Source of the DNA: Periconia sp. R9002 | Lineage: Eukaryota; Ascomycota; Dothideomycetes; Pleosporales; Periconiaceae | Reading direction: 5' to 3' | DNA: 64,000 nt | Assembly (NCBI GenBank): GCA_023627715.1 | Contig: JAMAHW010000004.1 | Location: 248,001-312,000 of the forward strand | In this document: one piece after another, positions 46,726-59,322 of the stretch | Layout of the letters: each line of letters begins with the position of its first letter | Position numbering within the stretch: the stretch's first letter is position 1 | Made by a program: the position numbers and the translations under genes | The notes under the pieces: model-generated | Told to the model about the DNA's origin: nothing | Databases searched by the model: none | Seen by the model: only the letters and a program-made list of their open reading frames with translations

Positions 46726-47671
46726 ATGGCATCGAAAAAGGATATGCGGCGGGCCGATCTCAGTACGTAACATTTCCCCAGCCTCAACTTGCTTCATGTG
46801 TAATCAAAAGTCCCAACACTGCATTATGATGTACATGTTGTTTCTTGAGACCAGCCATGTCACGTGCTTGGGCATGACACCAGATTCCAGACAGAAAAGA
46901 CATGCTGACAATTACGGCCTTTATAGTCGTGCCATACTCGGAGCCAGCAAAGGACAAGAATGACGGTGACATGGCCAGTACGCATATCCCGGCGTCGTCC
47001 TCCTCGGTGACTGCTTCTAAAGGACCCTTGTCTAGGTACCATGGCCACCACACTGCCCATGGCTGCGGTGAGTTACAGTTACACGTAAACTCTCCAACTG
47101 TTTTCGCGTCACGTATCTGATGTCTTGCTTGTCCTAGATCTTTACCCGTAATAAGTAAGGCCTGCTCCCTCTTACGGCACATGAATGCACAGCAATAAGA
47201 AAAGAAAAGAAGCCCGCTCTCAAGCAAACGCGCAACAACCAGTGAAATGACTGTTTCTAACAACACCCTTGCGCAATATAGGATGATCGGCTGGTATGCT
47301 TTCACGTCATCCCCTATACCTTCTCAACATACACAGGCACTGACCCGTATCGTAGGGTTGCCGTAGTATTTGCAATCCAATCATGGCTCGCCGAGTCGCC
47401 CGAACAGAGGAAAAACTCAGCTACTCCTGCTTACTTCTCCGTCGGCATGTCCTGTAAGTTGAACTTGACGCTTGTCTTTACTTATCGAACGTCTCTAACA
47501 TGCATTGCTAGTCATGTCACTTCTAGTCGTAAGTATACTTCCTGCGTCTCCTATGACAGAGCAGCATTTGATGACAAAAAGGGATACGTGCCTCTGTTTC
47601 TGCCACCACAGCCTGCCCCAGCTGGAACCGGGTCTGGAACAGAGGCGCCACCGGCCGCGCCCCCTTCCTAG
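46726..47671 (+). CDS. Asterix/PAT10-like membrane protein (UPF0139)
   Basis: Eight exons for 117 residues: 46726-46762, 46927-46977, 47036-47067, 47138-47154, 47282-47293, 47356-47453, 47512-47528 and 47582-47671. The protein starts MASKKDMRRADL, has ASTMATTLPMAAIFTRNKMI and then GWVAVVFAIQSWLAESPEQR, and ends SLLVGYVPLFLPPQ with a Pro/Ala-rich tail. Two membrane spans are likely. This matches the WDR83OS/Asterix family, whose human member forms the PAT chaperone complex that helps multi-span proteins fold in the ER. Exon 5 is 12 nt and exons 4 and 7 are 17 nt. All junctions are GT-AG and keep phase, which makes the model credible despite its fragmentation. Confidence 0.75.
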
Positions 47672-47980
47672 TGGCGTAACAAGAGGTCGAGAGCTCGGGC
47701 TCGTTTAAAAGTTCCAAAACGAATTGAATAGTCTAGCATTCACGTAACACTATCGATAATTAGTAGATCCATACGGGGTTTCAAGGGCCCCAACTTCACA
47801 AGAGCTATGCACGTTTTGTTTCTACGGCTTATCGGGCCATATATGCGCCAACGGTTGTAGAATTCTCGGTGCCTGAAATTATAGATGTATCTAATTTACA
47901 ACCGTTTTCCGTAACGGTATCCTTGTTATACAAAAATTCGCATCATACAGCTGGAAAACCTAGCCGGAAATATGCCCTAA
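47672..47980. other. convergent 3' region, no gene seen
   Basis: 309 bp, AT-rich, between two converging genes. Nothing else is seen. Confidence 0.45.
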
Positions 47981-49071
47981 TCAAGTCAACTGGGACTGAT
48001 ATTCGTATATTGCCCGTTCATGTCTTTCGTCCTCCGTAATCCTCTCCGGCATCCACTCGTCCGTAAAACCCCAAATATACCAGTCCCTGAATGAACCACG
48101 TACCATAGCTCTCTGCATGACCATGTACTCAACCACCTCGTTCTTCTGCACCGGTTTTTCTTGTCCCGGCCTATGGAGTGTTTGCGCGGATTTGATACGG
48201 AATATGATTTGCTGCAGGGCCGACTGGTTCGTCCCACTATCCGACATGATTTGTGACCGATTCGAGATGATCCTGATAGAAGGATTTGAGGCAGTCCATT
48301 GCATGTTACGACCAGGGGGGCGGGCGTCGATGCGTTTTTGGAATTTGGAAGCGACGCCTGCTAGGCATATGTCGGATATTGCTTTGGAGTGACCGCTAAT
48401 TTACCATTAGCATTTGGGAAATTTCTCCTTCGTCTCTTTATCGCCGTGACATGAGGGCTTACCGAGCAAAAGATTGGTATAAACGTTTATAATTTGTCAA
48501 CGCCTCGTCTTTGATGTCCTTTCTACCCCAAGGCATGATATATAGGTTAGGAGCAGACCGAATTGAGTACCACATGCGAATATTCCTATTTTACGTTAAA
48601 GAAACTCTCAAAAGAAGATGAATCGACGAGCGCGGCAACATACCCAATGTAGCCCTTGGCAATCGCCGTAACGAACTTCCAATGATACCAAACTATTGTC
48701 TTCCAGCTTGAAATGTTTGTCCCTGGATATGACGCCAATAATTTGCGGATCGGAGTGCGAACAAAGGAACCTAGAGAAACAATGTCAATCATCAATTCAG
48801 ACAAACCTCTCACACTGTACTCACCAGGGATAAGCCCAAGATCTTGATCTAAGGTCTCATCTCCCTGCAATTGATCTTGCCGGAGAGCGTATCTTGATTT
48901 TCCCTGCACGTGGTCGCCCGCTGTCAGAACTTGAATAGGATCATTCATGGGCTCTCTTTTTCTAGGTCCAGCTACACGGAGGGTTGTGGAGAACAGCCGG
49001 ACAGCATTTTTCTGGGTGATGCAATTCCGATGAAATGGCCGATATATTCGAATAGGCACGCGTGCCGACAT
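47981..49071 (-). CDS. mitochondrial mL45/Mba1-type Tim44-like protein
   Basis: Four exons, 49071-48825, 48770-48644, 48585-48463 and 48395-47981, give 303 residues. A basic, Arg-rich N-terminus (MSARVPIRIYRPFHRN ... LFSTTLR) is a typical mitochondrial presequence. GLIPGSFVRTP precedes helices, followed by a Tim44-like alpha/beta domain: IKSAQTLHRPGQ, VVEYMVMQRAMVRGSFRDWY and IWGFTDEW near the end. Proteins of this fold in fungi either belong to the large mitoribosomal subunit (mL45) or tether ribosomes to the inner membrane (Mba1). Family is likely; the exact subgroup is uncertain. Confidence 0.7.
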
Positions 49072-49577
49072 GATTTCGTGACGCAGTCGCAGTGGAGGGA
49101 GGAGGGAGGGTGAGGAGTGTCGATTCGTTATGCGGCGGCTAAGATTCGGGAGTCCGCATCTATGGATCGGTTTTGCGCGCACGTGACCTTGACAGCAGCA
49201 CTGGCTGCACATGTGGAGTAGTACATGCATATATTTACATAGTCAATACCTGATGCTATAAAACGATGCACCATGAGTATATACACGACATCTGAACATA
49301 TGAACATGTAGGTATGTGCTACGGGATCAATACATGCATGTCAACAATTGGGTTACTGTCTCAACCCAGTGGTACAGTGAGGCGCTGCATTTAAAGTAAT
49401 AGCTCACCCTCGGAACCTGTATTTTCCGTCGTGTCTAGCGGAAGAAGTAAATAATTTACATATCGGCGAGAAGAGTAAAAACCAGCCTCACCTGTGCCGA
49501 GGTGACTTATATCGCCATAGCAGAACGCCAGCCCCATATGCATATACATACATGTACTCTTACACGAACTAATCACC
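49072..49577. other. intergenic between mL45-like and carrier genes
   Basis: 506 bp, AT-rich with several ATACATGTA-like steps. It serves as promoter of one minus-strand gene and 3' flank of the other. No gene is visible. Confidence 0.45.
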
Positions 49578-50833
49578 TTACATATTACTGCTCGTACCCA
49601 GCATTTTCAATACTGCTTCGTATGTGCCGAACATGATGGCGGCACTTGGGACTACGCGGAACATGTGCGGTACCAGACCGCCATATAATGCTGCCATCCC
49701 TTCTTCCTTAAATATCAATCGGAAACATTGGGTCAGACCTGTGTATTTCATCTGTCCATTCTCCATCGGTGCCTGTCGTAAACGTGTCCGAACAACCTAA
49801 ATAGTCCGTCAGCTCGCCGCTAAAAATGCAAATAATATGATAACAAACCTCATGTGGGTACGTGATCAAGGCAGCCACAAATTTTGCAACCCCAGCTGCC
49901 GACACTTTGCCCGTCCACGCAACAGTCTGATCCCACGTACTTAGTGGTAACCCACTTTCAATGAGCCTTTGCTCGCGTTTTGCCAGATACAACTTCATTT
50001 GTTCATATAATGTCCACTGTAAGGTACTCTCAGTCACACCCAGGTAACTTGCGGTCAGACCTCGATACAATCCAGGAACACCCTCTTTCCGAAGCGTTTG
50101 CATCACGCAGTCTAGAGCATTCTTGTACTGTCTGCCCCTTCCATCTGCGTGTATGCTCTTATCCAGCTGCAGGCGCGTCTTCACAAGCCAGATAGGATTT
50201 GTTGCTGTTCCTGTGATGACACCAGCGCATGCTGCCGCACAGAGATGAACCCATGCAGACTCCTGTCCGTTATTGAAGTATGTGCTTATTATTCGCTTTC
50301 CATTTCCATAGGTGTAGAAGTTGATAGCACGAGCGGGCACCACACCAATCAAGTTAGGGCCCAGTCCTTTGAATAATGCGCGCCAGCCCTCAGCTTTTGG
50401 CACTTGCCAAAGTATATCGCCTGTCTCGCGAATGTGTAATAAGGAGCTTCGGGCGAAGGACATAGTCTCGATCGGAGGAAGACCGCGGGCGGCACGCATC
50501 GCGGCAAGATGTTGTTGATAGTAGGTCGATTGCAGGCGAGTTTTGAGCACATCAAGTGGAGCGGTCAGCGTCGCAGAGGCCATGCCACCAAGCCTGTCGT
50601 CAGTCAGTCTCTGAAAGAGTTGGGTGCAAGGCCGAACTCTCTGCCTACCCTCCGGCGATGAAATGAGCCCATGATTTTGCGAATGGTGAACTGCCGGCAG
50701 CTACCGGCGTTCCATCTGGTTGTTTCGGGGGAAGAACCTCGCCCAATTCCCGCGATTGTTGGGGAAGGGTTTGTCTGAGTAGGGTGCCGTCGTCTCGAAG
50801 GCCTCGAGATCTTGTCGCGTGGTCTACCGTCAT
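49578..50833 (-). CDS. RIM2: mitochondrial carrier, pyrimidine nucleotide type (Rim2-like)
   Basis: Three exons, 50833-50649, 50593-49849 and 49796-49578, give 382 residues. Three repeats each carry the mitochondrial-carrier signature Px[DE]xx[KR]-like sequence: PLDVLKTRLQ, PIWLVKTRLQ and PHEVVRTRLR. GPNLIGVVPARAINFYTYG and GLTASYLGVTESTLQWTLYE point to the Rim2/SLC25A33-36 subgroup, which imports pyrimidine nucleotides for mitochondrial DNA and RNA synthesis. Residues 1-55 are a hydrophilic extension. The start is the ATG in MTVDHATRSRGLRD. The gene is divergent from the CIA30 gene. Confidence 0.83.
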
Positions 50834-51191
50834 CAAAACCGGAAAGGGACAGTGTCGGGAGAAGCGCGGAAAAGCTAGAAGAGTACGTAAGAAAAAAGAC
50901 TGTTGCCGGAGTATTCTCCTGACGTTGTGCTGATCGAGATAGCGATGGTTGATTGTAGGTTCGGTGTACTTGTGACAGTACTGGTCATTGTTCGAGAAAT
51001 TTAATAGGTGACGTCCCAGAATGGTCTAGCGGGACAATGGTAAGGAGTACCCAATGCGCGTTGTGTGTGTAATGGATTCGCCTCATTGCACCTGTCCCGC
51101 GTCATCGGCTCAGAGTGTTAAATACAATACGCGCAAGCAATTAATCCTCTCAGCCCGTCAACACATTTGAATTCGGGAAGCCTCTCGCAAT
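50834..51191. other. divergent promoter region, RIM2-like and CIA30
   Basis: 358 bp between two divergent genes that both act in mitochondria. No specific regulatory site is identified. Confidence 0.45.
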
Positions 51192-51994
51192 ATGAGACCT
51201 ACTCCGCAATGTCTTGCGCCGGGATTCCTCAAGCGCAGTCTGGATGAGTTCAAGCGCCTTTCTAACGTGGGTAAGTATTGTGCTTGCGTGCACTCACATC
51301 ACAGCGACTGACCTGTACAGCGATGAAATTTGAAGCGATAAAAACCCCTACCAAGGCGTATCCTCTTATCACCTTTGACTCTCCAGAAGACCTCACGATG
51401 TGTAAGCGCATGAGCGACAAAGACATCGGCGGCTTTTCCACTGCAAACCTCGACTTCCATCCTGCTACGCACGATACGCCTCCCCACGCTCGTTTTCATG
51501 GCAACATATCAACAAAACTACCAGTAGATCAACCACAAGTGCAGAGGACAGGGTATGCTGGGTGGCGGACGTTGAATCGCGGGTACACGATATTCGGCAA
51601 GTCGCTCTGGGATGTGAACAGATACAACTATCTTGCTATCCACTTCAAATCAGACGGGCGCAAGTACTTTGTGAACATTCAGACTGAGTCAATTGTCCCT
51701 ACAGACATACATCAACACCGTTTACATTCCGCAACGCCTGGGCAATGGGAGACTATCCTAATAAAGTTCAATGAGTTCGTCCGAACGAACCACGGCCAAA
51801 TTGTAGAGCCTCAACGCGAAATGATGACACAGAAAGTGCGGACTGTCGGTACGGCTTTGATTGACAGGATTCCTGGTCCTTACGATCTTAGCATCAGCAA
51901 AATATGGGCCACAAACGGTAATAGCGACGATGAGATATTAGCCAATGTCAAGGGCACTGTCACGGGCCTTCCTTTGTCACGTCTCCGTGTATAA
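51192..51994 (+). CDS. CIA30: complex I intermediate-associated protein CIA30
   Basis: Assembly factor for respiratory complex I, homologue of human NDUFAF1. Two exons, 51192-51270 and 51321-51994, give 250 residues. The CIA30 beta-sandwich domain spans most of the protein: LITFDSPEDLTMCKRMSDKD, GGFSTANLDF, GYAGWRTLN, NYLAIHFKSDGRKYFVNIQT, PGQWETILIKFNEFVRTNHG and DLSISKIWATN. In many Pezizomycotina CIA30 lies beside APC5, COX13 and APN2 near the MAT locus, as here. Confidence 0.88.
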
Positions 51995-52656
51995 GGATAT
52001 CCAGGAAACCATGGAATTCGTAGGAAATTGCGCAAAGCAACATGTCATGCAGTTTTGCCCAACAACTCCATTGATTTTGGTTATAGTCGTGGACGCACCT
52101 TTTGATACATACACATGTATTAGTGCCATGCTACATGTACCTCCAAATATTGTATATTGTTATGTGGAACATGCATATCTAACTGCAAGACAGTAAAAAC
52201 AAGCCATTTTGTAGGATTTTCAAAATTCCTTCCGCATGGCATATTTGTATTCTAAGCATACATGCACATGTACATATGTATCATGTACTTCTGAAATTAA
52301 ATGTAATAAAAGAAAAATTACTATTGCAATAATGGTTAGATTACTATCGGTCTCCACATAGGTAGAGAGCTGGCCGGTGAAGCCAACGTGTATGTGCGGT
52401 GCTACCAGTGATGCCCTGGGTTTTGTCGGGTCACGTGCTCACGCGTTTGTTCCAAGGAAGGCCATTAACTGAAAGATGCATCTGAGGCTGTACATCAATC
52501 ACCTAACAAGTCGGTGAGCGCAAGTCTATGCACACCGTCGGCTTGCTCAGCACATGCCCAATCTTAAAACCACCATCGCAGAAATGCCCATGGCTCAAAT
52601 ATAGCGACCGGAAAACTTCAATGGTCTGAGCAACGAACCCCACCAGTGCGCTCAAC
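51995..52656. other. intergenic between CIA30 and APC5
   Basis: 662 bp, AT-rich around 52250-52320 and with a CACGTG near 52434-52439. No gene is supported. Confidence 0.45.
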
Positions 52657-55302
52657 ATGTCGAAACCTCGATATCTTACCCCGTCCAAGATCAGCCTCTT
52701 GGTTCTCATCAACCTTTATTGCAGCTCCGGAGTCCCTTCCTCCGCTATTGTTCCGGTGTTGTCGTTCATTCTTTCTCAATGCTTTCCTACGCCACCGTCG
52801 GCGGCCCGCGTTCCTCGCGTAGTGAAGCAACATGACATCTCAACATCAGTACGCGCGTTTGAAGATGTCTTGCATAGGCATTCCTCGAGTATGCCCGGTA
52901 GGTCTCTTTTGGATGCTTTCCTCAAGCAGATGTGGGAAATGAACTCTTTCGATGAACTCTTCAACCTGTTCGACCGGCTCGGAGGATTGTTGGTTCGACC
53001 CTCAGAAGAAGAATTGCGAAATGATGCCCCTGGTCGAGTGTATCTATCACCAACCTCGCCACTAGGTACCCTCATTCGGAGAGCGCGGGTTGAGTTTGTA
53101 CGGCTGCCTTTCGATGATGCTATTCGTCTTTGGTCCGCTTTCATCGCATACCGCGCGCCCACAGCACAGTGGACCAAAAGGCTCGCTGGATTGTCTTCTT
53201 CAGGAGCCGATAGTGTGGCAACTGAGATGGGTCTGGAACCTGGTGATGCCCTCTACGAAATTGCTTACGGGCATCGTTCCAATGAAGAGGTTGCAGATCA
53301 TACTCTCAGCTTCGACGACCTTGAACGATTGATGGACTTTCAACTCGATCGATTGCAGCGTAAGTTCTTGCTTTCTTCGATTCCATGCGGTCATACTAAA
53401 AACCTACCAGGCCTAGGCTGCCGCGTCCCCGATGACATGAAAGATCCTCTACGCGAGATGCTGGAATCCTCTGGGACTGCCCCCCGCCAGGCACATTTGG
53501 TTAAATTCTTTGACACCTGGAAAGCAGGCGACTACACTTCTGCGTTTGATCATTTACACCGGTATTTTGATTATGCAATGCAAGCTCGAGAAAGAATTCA
53601 CTACCAATATGCGCTTTTACACATGGCCATACTCCACGCTGATTTTGGCTGTTTCGACGAGGCGATTGCTGCCATTAATGAAACCATTGCCACTGCTCGA
53701 GAAAACCAGGATATACACTGCTTGAACTTTAGCTTAAATTGGGTACACCACATGAACAAATCGTATCCGAAGCAGATGAGAGGAGCTGGTTACATGGGCA
53801 TGCTCGGTTCAGAGAAGGAAGGGTTAGCTTTCCTCAAGGCCAAAGCGCGAGAAACGAAAACCTATAATCTTCTTAGTGCCACGCTGCTGAACGAGGCCAA
53901 AATGCATCTACTTATGGTGAGCCGGTTGCTGAATATCAGTACTATAGCTAACTTTCTTCCACAGGGCGATCCAGTGACACGCGCGTTTGATCATCTCTTT
54001 CAGTCCTCGCATCTGAATCTCAAAGAGAATATCAATAACCATAGCTCTCATATGTTGTTTCAATCCGCACTTTCCTCACGACTTGGTCTCAATTACATGT
54101 CCAGTGTCTACTGCGAACTGCTACTTCATTGTTACCATCACAGCTGCCCGGTTGATGAACATGTTCGTGCCATTGGTCGACGCACATTTTTGGTACGTCC
54201 TGTGGCCACATTCTCTCTTCTTCAGCGCTTATACTGAAATTCTTCAAAGATCGCCCAAAAGGGACAGTATACGGAAGCTCTTTCCGTCTTGAACTCAATC
54301 AGCACGCCGACGCACCACTCGATAAAATCCCACCATTATGTCTTCCTGTGTACCGGCTTAGTAAAGTTGAAAAGAGCGATACATTGGTAAGCCGCAACTC
54401 ATTTGCGACCTAGCTTCGTAACTTAACGTGAACAGGACAGACTGGACAGCCTGCGAGGCTCTACTATCTTCGCTTCAGCCAGATGCAGCAACAGACCCTG
54501 AGCTATCCTTCTTAATCTCCGAGTCTCGCATCTATTACTTCATTGCCCGTGGGATGTTTTCGGAGGCTTACAAAGCCCTCGAAGTTCTTTCTGCGTCTTT
54601 GAAAGAAGAAGGGGCGGATGTGATGCAGCGTGTTGAAGTGCTGATTACCAAAGCCGAGATTTACAAGCAGGCCGGTGAGGCTGAACGTGGGTTTAGTGTA
54701 GCATTGCGGGCTGCCAGTGTGGCATTCAAAGCGCGATTAATGCCTTGCTTGTGGTCAGCTGTTGGAATGCTTGCGAATATCCTGAATTCGATTGGCGAAT
54801 TCCATGCTGCAATAAGGCTGTTGCATGCCATAATCCCTCAGGTTGGTGCATGTCCTTGTTCAAAAATGAACATCGTAAAGAAACATGGTTGTTAACCTTT
54901 GACCAGTCGCTCGAAAACTTTGACTACTTTCTCAGTGGGAAGTTATACTCACATCTTGGCGATTCGTACATGGGATTAGCTGGTCAAGAAGATTCAGCGA
55001 CTTCCACCGGCACACGTCTGAGGGTGTTATATGTGAGCCATGCTGAGACATACATTGATAGAGCTCGTGAATGTAAGTCGGGTCTTGGGTAGTCGAGCAC
55101 TTCGTACAGGATTGCTAATTGCAAGGCAGGCTTTAAAAAAATGGAGAACGTTGACGGCGAATGCGAGCAGCTCATTAAAAAAGCCGTCATGGCGAAATTG
55201 CGCGGGGATGAGAGACTAGCAGTAGAATGGGCACAAAATCACAACAAAGTGTGGGAGGATGGAATGAAACGCATGGCGGACAACCAGTCACAAGTGCATT
55301 AG
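52657..55302 (+). CDS. APC5: anaphase-promoting complex subunit 5
   Basis: Scaffold subunit of the APC/C ubiquitin ligase. Seven exons, 52657-53359, 53411-53916, 53965-54192, 54250-54386, 54436-54841, 54907-55072 and 55130-55302, give 772 residues. After the start MSKPRYLTPSKISLLVLINL, the TPR-like helical repeats include YALLHMAILHADFGCFDEAI, ALSSRLGLNY and AYKALEVLSASLKEEGADVM. The repeat LLHMAILHADFG is typical of the APC5 family. Introns 1 and 2 (51 and 48 bp) are multiples of three without stop codons; I treat them as real because of GTAAGT/GTGAGC donors, CTAA-type branch sites and CAG acceptors. Gene order with COX13 and APN2 supports the identity. Confidence 0.92.
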
Positions 55303-55471
55303 GATTTGGCAGTCAGCAAATATGCTCATACAATCGAAAAAAAAACCATGAGGGGATACACAAAGGGAATCGATTGATAATGTAAATATGTGTAGCAAGC
55401 CTTGGGCATCTCCTATGTACAGGAGCACTCTAACATCTAGCATGTGATACAAAGGGCTTGTTTAGCTCAGA

Positions 55472-56037
55472 TCATTCGTCCTTCTTGTGGTAGTTGACCT
55501 TGTCGTTCCAGAAGAGAGTCTACATGATTTTTTAGCAAGTGAGCACAATGCTCAAGATTCAAAGAGAAGGCATACCTTGTCACCATCACCCCAAAAGAAG
55601 TTCTTGGTGCGGATGTTCTGGTAAGGGTATTCGGGCCTCTCCGACATGGGGGGTTCATGGGCCTTGTGCTCCCAGTGGGCATCCCATCTGATTTTGGCAT
55701 TGACACTGGCAATGATGAGGCAGGGCACGGCGACACTGACGCCTTGTCAGTATAGAAGACAAAAGGGTGGGCAGTATTCTTACTAGAGGGAAAGCTTGCG
55801 CCAGAGTTCTGTGCAACCACGAAGTCAGCGGGTAAACAGGACATGGACGAACAATGGCGAATACTCACCACCGCTCTCGCCGGCGTGTGCCTCTTGCTGA
55901 GCGCGCTCGCGGTTGAACTCATTGTCTTCAGCACCAGCAAACTGCTTGGGGGACTCGGAGCTATAGTTGCGGCGGACGGGGGCGCGGATGCGGGCCAATC
56001 GCTGGCTGGAGCGGATGAGAGCCCGCTGGGAAAGCAT
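55472..56037 (-). CDS. COX13: cytochrome c oxidase subunit VIa (Cox13)
   Basis: Regulatory subunit of respiratory complex IV. Four exons, 56037-55869, 55808-55784, 55735-55576 and 55519-55472, give 133 residues. The Arg/Ser-rich N-terminus is a mitochondrial presequence. ELWRKLSLYVAVPCLIIASV is the membrane span, followed by the intermembrane tail with PEYPYQNIRTKNFFWGDGDK and TLFWNDKVNYHKK. Exon 2 is only 25 nt. The 3' end faces APC5 and the 5' end faces APN2, the conserved MAT-flank order. Confidence 0.96.
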
Positions 56038-56410
56038 GTCGGCGGTGAGGGTGTAGATTGAGCGGAGAGTGTGGCAATTGGGGTGTTGGTTGTGGTAGTG
56101 GAAGTGGTGTGAGGTGCAAGCTCCGAGCTTGACGCTGCACGGCATCAGGCGAGATCTCGGCTTGGCACCCGCCTGTTTGCACCGTTTGACTGCCCTGGAC
56201 CCCTGCACGCCGCCCCGTGACGTCGTGTCGCTCTCCTGGGGTTGGATGCAACACGAATATCGGTGTATCGCCGCCTGCTGCTGCTCGTGTCACGTACAGG
56301 ACGTGTACATTGACAGCCGTCTTATGGGGCGTCGAGAACGCTGCGCCAAATGAACATAAAGTGCTTTTGATACATCAATTGATAGGTTCCGGTTGCTGTC
56401 ACCACTCATC
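56038..56410. other. bidirectional promoter region, COX13 and APN2
   Basis: 373 bp between divergent start codons. No motif is distinctive enough to name, and no gene is present. Confidence 0.5.
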
Positions 56411-58327
56411 ATGGTCCGCATCACCACCTGGAATGTGAACGGCATCCGCAATCCCTTCAACTACCAGCCATGGCGAGAGCAACGTACTTTCAACGCCATG
56501 TTCGACATTTTAGAAGCCGACATTGTCATCATGCAGGAGCTCAAAATTCAACGCAAGGATCTGACCGACGACATGGTTTTGGTCCCAGGCTGGGATTGCT
56601 ACTTTAGTCTGCCAAAACACAAAAAGGGTAATCACCAACATACTGCACATTCTTCTTCATCATATGCTTTGCTCTTCCGTCCTCTAAGGCACTCGTATCA
56701 TCAGCTCCTCGATGCTGACGTTCGCCCTTAGGTTATTCGGGCGTCGGCATCTACACACGTCAGGCCACTTGTGCCCCCATTCACGCCGAAGAAGGTCTTC
56801 TGGGGGTACTCTGCCCACCCGGTTCTTCCATTGCATACCGAGACTTACCAGAGGATGCATGTATCGGTGGTTACCCGACCCCTAGCCAACTCGCCGATCT
56901 CGGCGTCGACGTAGCTTCCCTAGACGCAGAGGGTCGCTGTCTGGTACTCGAGTTTCCCGCCTTTGTTCTCCTTGGTGTATATAGCCCAGCCAACAGCAAT
57001 GGACTGAGAGACGACTTTCGCTACGGCTTCATCACCGCTCTCGACACCCGCATTCGCAATCTTGCAAAGATGGGCAAACGAGTAATATTGACAGGAGATC
57101 TCAACGTATCGAGAGAAGAGATAGATACTGCCAAGGCAGAGGAACATATGCGACAGGAAGGTATCACGCATGATGAGTATCTCAACACGCCTAACAGACG
57201 TCTTTTCAACCAACTTCTTGAAAATGGCAAAGTTGTCGGCAAGCGTGATCCAGGTAGGGAGCATCCGATCCTTTGGGACTTATGCCGCGAATTCCATCCC
57301 GAACGAACGGGTATGTATACGCATTGGGAGCAAAAAATCAATGCACGGCCCGGAAATTTTGGTTCACGCATTGATTTTATATTATGCAGCCTAGAAATGA
57401 AAACATGGTTTGCGGATAGCAACATACAGGAGGGTCTCATGGGATCCGATCATTGCCCTGTATACGCAAATTTCAAGGATACAGTACAGTACGAAGGAAA
57501 GGAAGTACACATCCTCGATATCATGAACCCCCCTGGCATGTTTCACGGGGGCCAAAGACAGCGTGATTACACCCTGAAGGATTCTCTTCCACTTTCAGGG
57601 AGGCTTCTTCCAGACTTCGACAGACGACAGACGATCAAGGACATGTTCAAGAAGAAAAGCACACCTTCTCCATCATTGAAAATTCTAAATGCGTCTCAAG
57701 AACAGGAGGAATCGAGCGCCCCACTAGGGTCGTCGAAGAGCCAGAAGGCCGATTCAGGGAAAAGTGATACTTATTTAAATCCTCCCGAAAAACGACGTTC
57801 ATCTACTACATCACCGGCACAACCTGTCAAACGGGGTAAATCCAATACAGCCTCTTCGCAATCAGTGTTACCAAAGGGGCAACAATCGCTTAAGGGGTTC
57901 TTCACTCCCAAATCGGCCGATACTTACAGGTCTGCTTCAAGCGTAGAAACATCGGTTGCCGACAGTCTCGCTGTCGCTGCCCCCTGTGCAACACAGTCTA
58001 CAGGTACTGGCTTAGGCTTTTTCAGTCCTCAAGATACCAAAGAATCATGGACAAAGCTGTTTTCCAAGAAGCCGTCTCCTCGATGTGAAGGGCACAACGA
58101 ACCTTGCATAAGCTTGAAGACCAAAAAGCCCGGCGTGAACTGCGGTAGACAGTTTTGGATATGTTCTAGGTAAGTAGCAAGCCAACTAAATAGTCCATAG
58201 CAACTTCTTCTCTAACTATGCCTTTAGACCTATTGGTCCCTCTGGACAAAAAGAGAGTGGTACTCACTGGCGCTGCGGAACCTTCATATGGGCGAGCGAT
58301 TGGAACGCCACGGACATGCAGAAGTGA
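56411..58327 (+). CDS. APN2: DNA-(apurinic) lyase/endonuclease Apn2 with GRF zinc finger
   Basis: Class-II AP endonuclease that cuts DNA at abasic sites in base-excision repair. Exons 56411-56627, 56732-58169 and 58228-58327 give 584 residues. The EEP endonuclease domain includes RITTWNVNGIRNPF, the metal-binding Glu in IVIMQELKIQ, LGVYSPANSN, LTGDLNVSREEID and the catalytic GSDHCPVY near residue 310. A linker holds a PCNA-type box near QQSLKGFFTPK, and the C-terminal zf-GRF (CEGHNEPCISLKTKKPGVNC ... HWRCGTFIWASDW) is complete. This gene is the classical left flank of MAT in Pezizomycotina. Confidence 0.96.
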
Positions 58328-59322
58328 GGAACGTACAAAAAATTCGACGTTTTTGTTGAAGCAACAAACAAGTATGGGATGGGCAATGGCTCTGAGTGCG
58401 CAGCCAAGACGCAGTTCACCAGCCATGCCGAATGTGAGGTCACTGTAGTTCAACAGGTCAATTCGTCAGAGCTTGGATAAAGAGAGATGCGAATTTGAAG
58501 CGATTGTCGTTGTCTTTGGTAGATGTCTTCGGTCGAATTGGCCTGCATGGGTGAGTCGGACGAAGATGGCGGCATGGGGTGCGCCGTGTATGTCTACATA
58601 TGAAATAAGCAGGTACAGCACATGCAAATACACAACATGATCACCACATTAGCGTTGGTAAAGTAATTTTCATCTTTTTTCTGATTTTCTATGTGACTGA
58701 TCCATGGTGCCTCTCATGATGTTTGGTGTGTCCTAACTACATTGTCCTCCAGTCCAATTTATCCATACTGGTCCTTTCCACAAGACGGAAGAGAACAGTC
58801 GGAACAAATCCACAGAACGGATACAGTTCCTAAGAAGACCATCGCTAAAAGACCATCCATTCGCCAGAATAAACAAACCATAATTGCATTGAAGCCAACT
58901 TCTTCTAAACCCCAATTAAAGAAGTATCCTACCCAATGTCCCTAAGACTGTCCAATTCCCTGTGTCGATTTCGAGAAGCAATAACCAGACGGCACGTGTG
59001 CCAAAGCCGCGACCAGAAACACGAACCGTAGTTGTAGTGTTATGCAAAGAGAACAGGCAAAGGAAGATGGTAGGCACACCAGTGAATAGTCGGTACAACC
59101 CTCCCGTGTGATGCCTGAAAAAGTCGATTTTTTTTTGTTTTTGTTTTTTTTGGTTATGTGTGGTGTATTGGGTATGCAGTCTCGCTATGGTAGCGATGTA
59201 AGTGGCAATGCCAAAACCGACCGCTGTCTTGGTGGGCTGATGACGAAGGTCTCTGCAGCTGTCAATATGTTGAGACGAGTGTTTCCAATGCTGCGAGATT
59301 CTTCGACGCCTATACAAGCCCA
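58328..59322. other. intergenic between APN2 and MAT1-2-1
   Basis: 995 bp between the convergent APN2 and MAT1-2-1 genes. A T-rich tract sits at 59123-59151. Minus-strand frames at 58733-58915 and 58916-59323 are hydrophobic but have no recognisable protein and probably belong to the 3' region of MAT1-2-1. An idiomorph border is expected somewhere here or further right. Confidence 0.45.
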
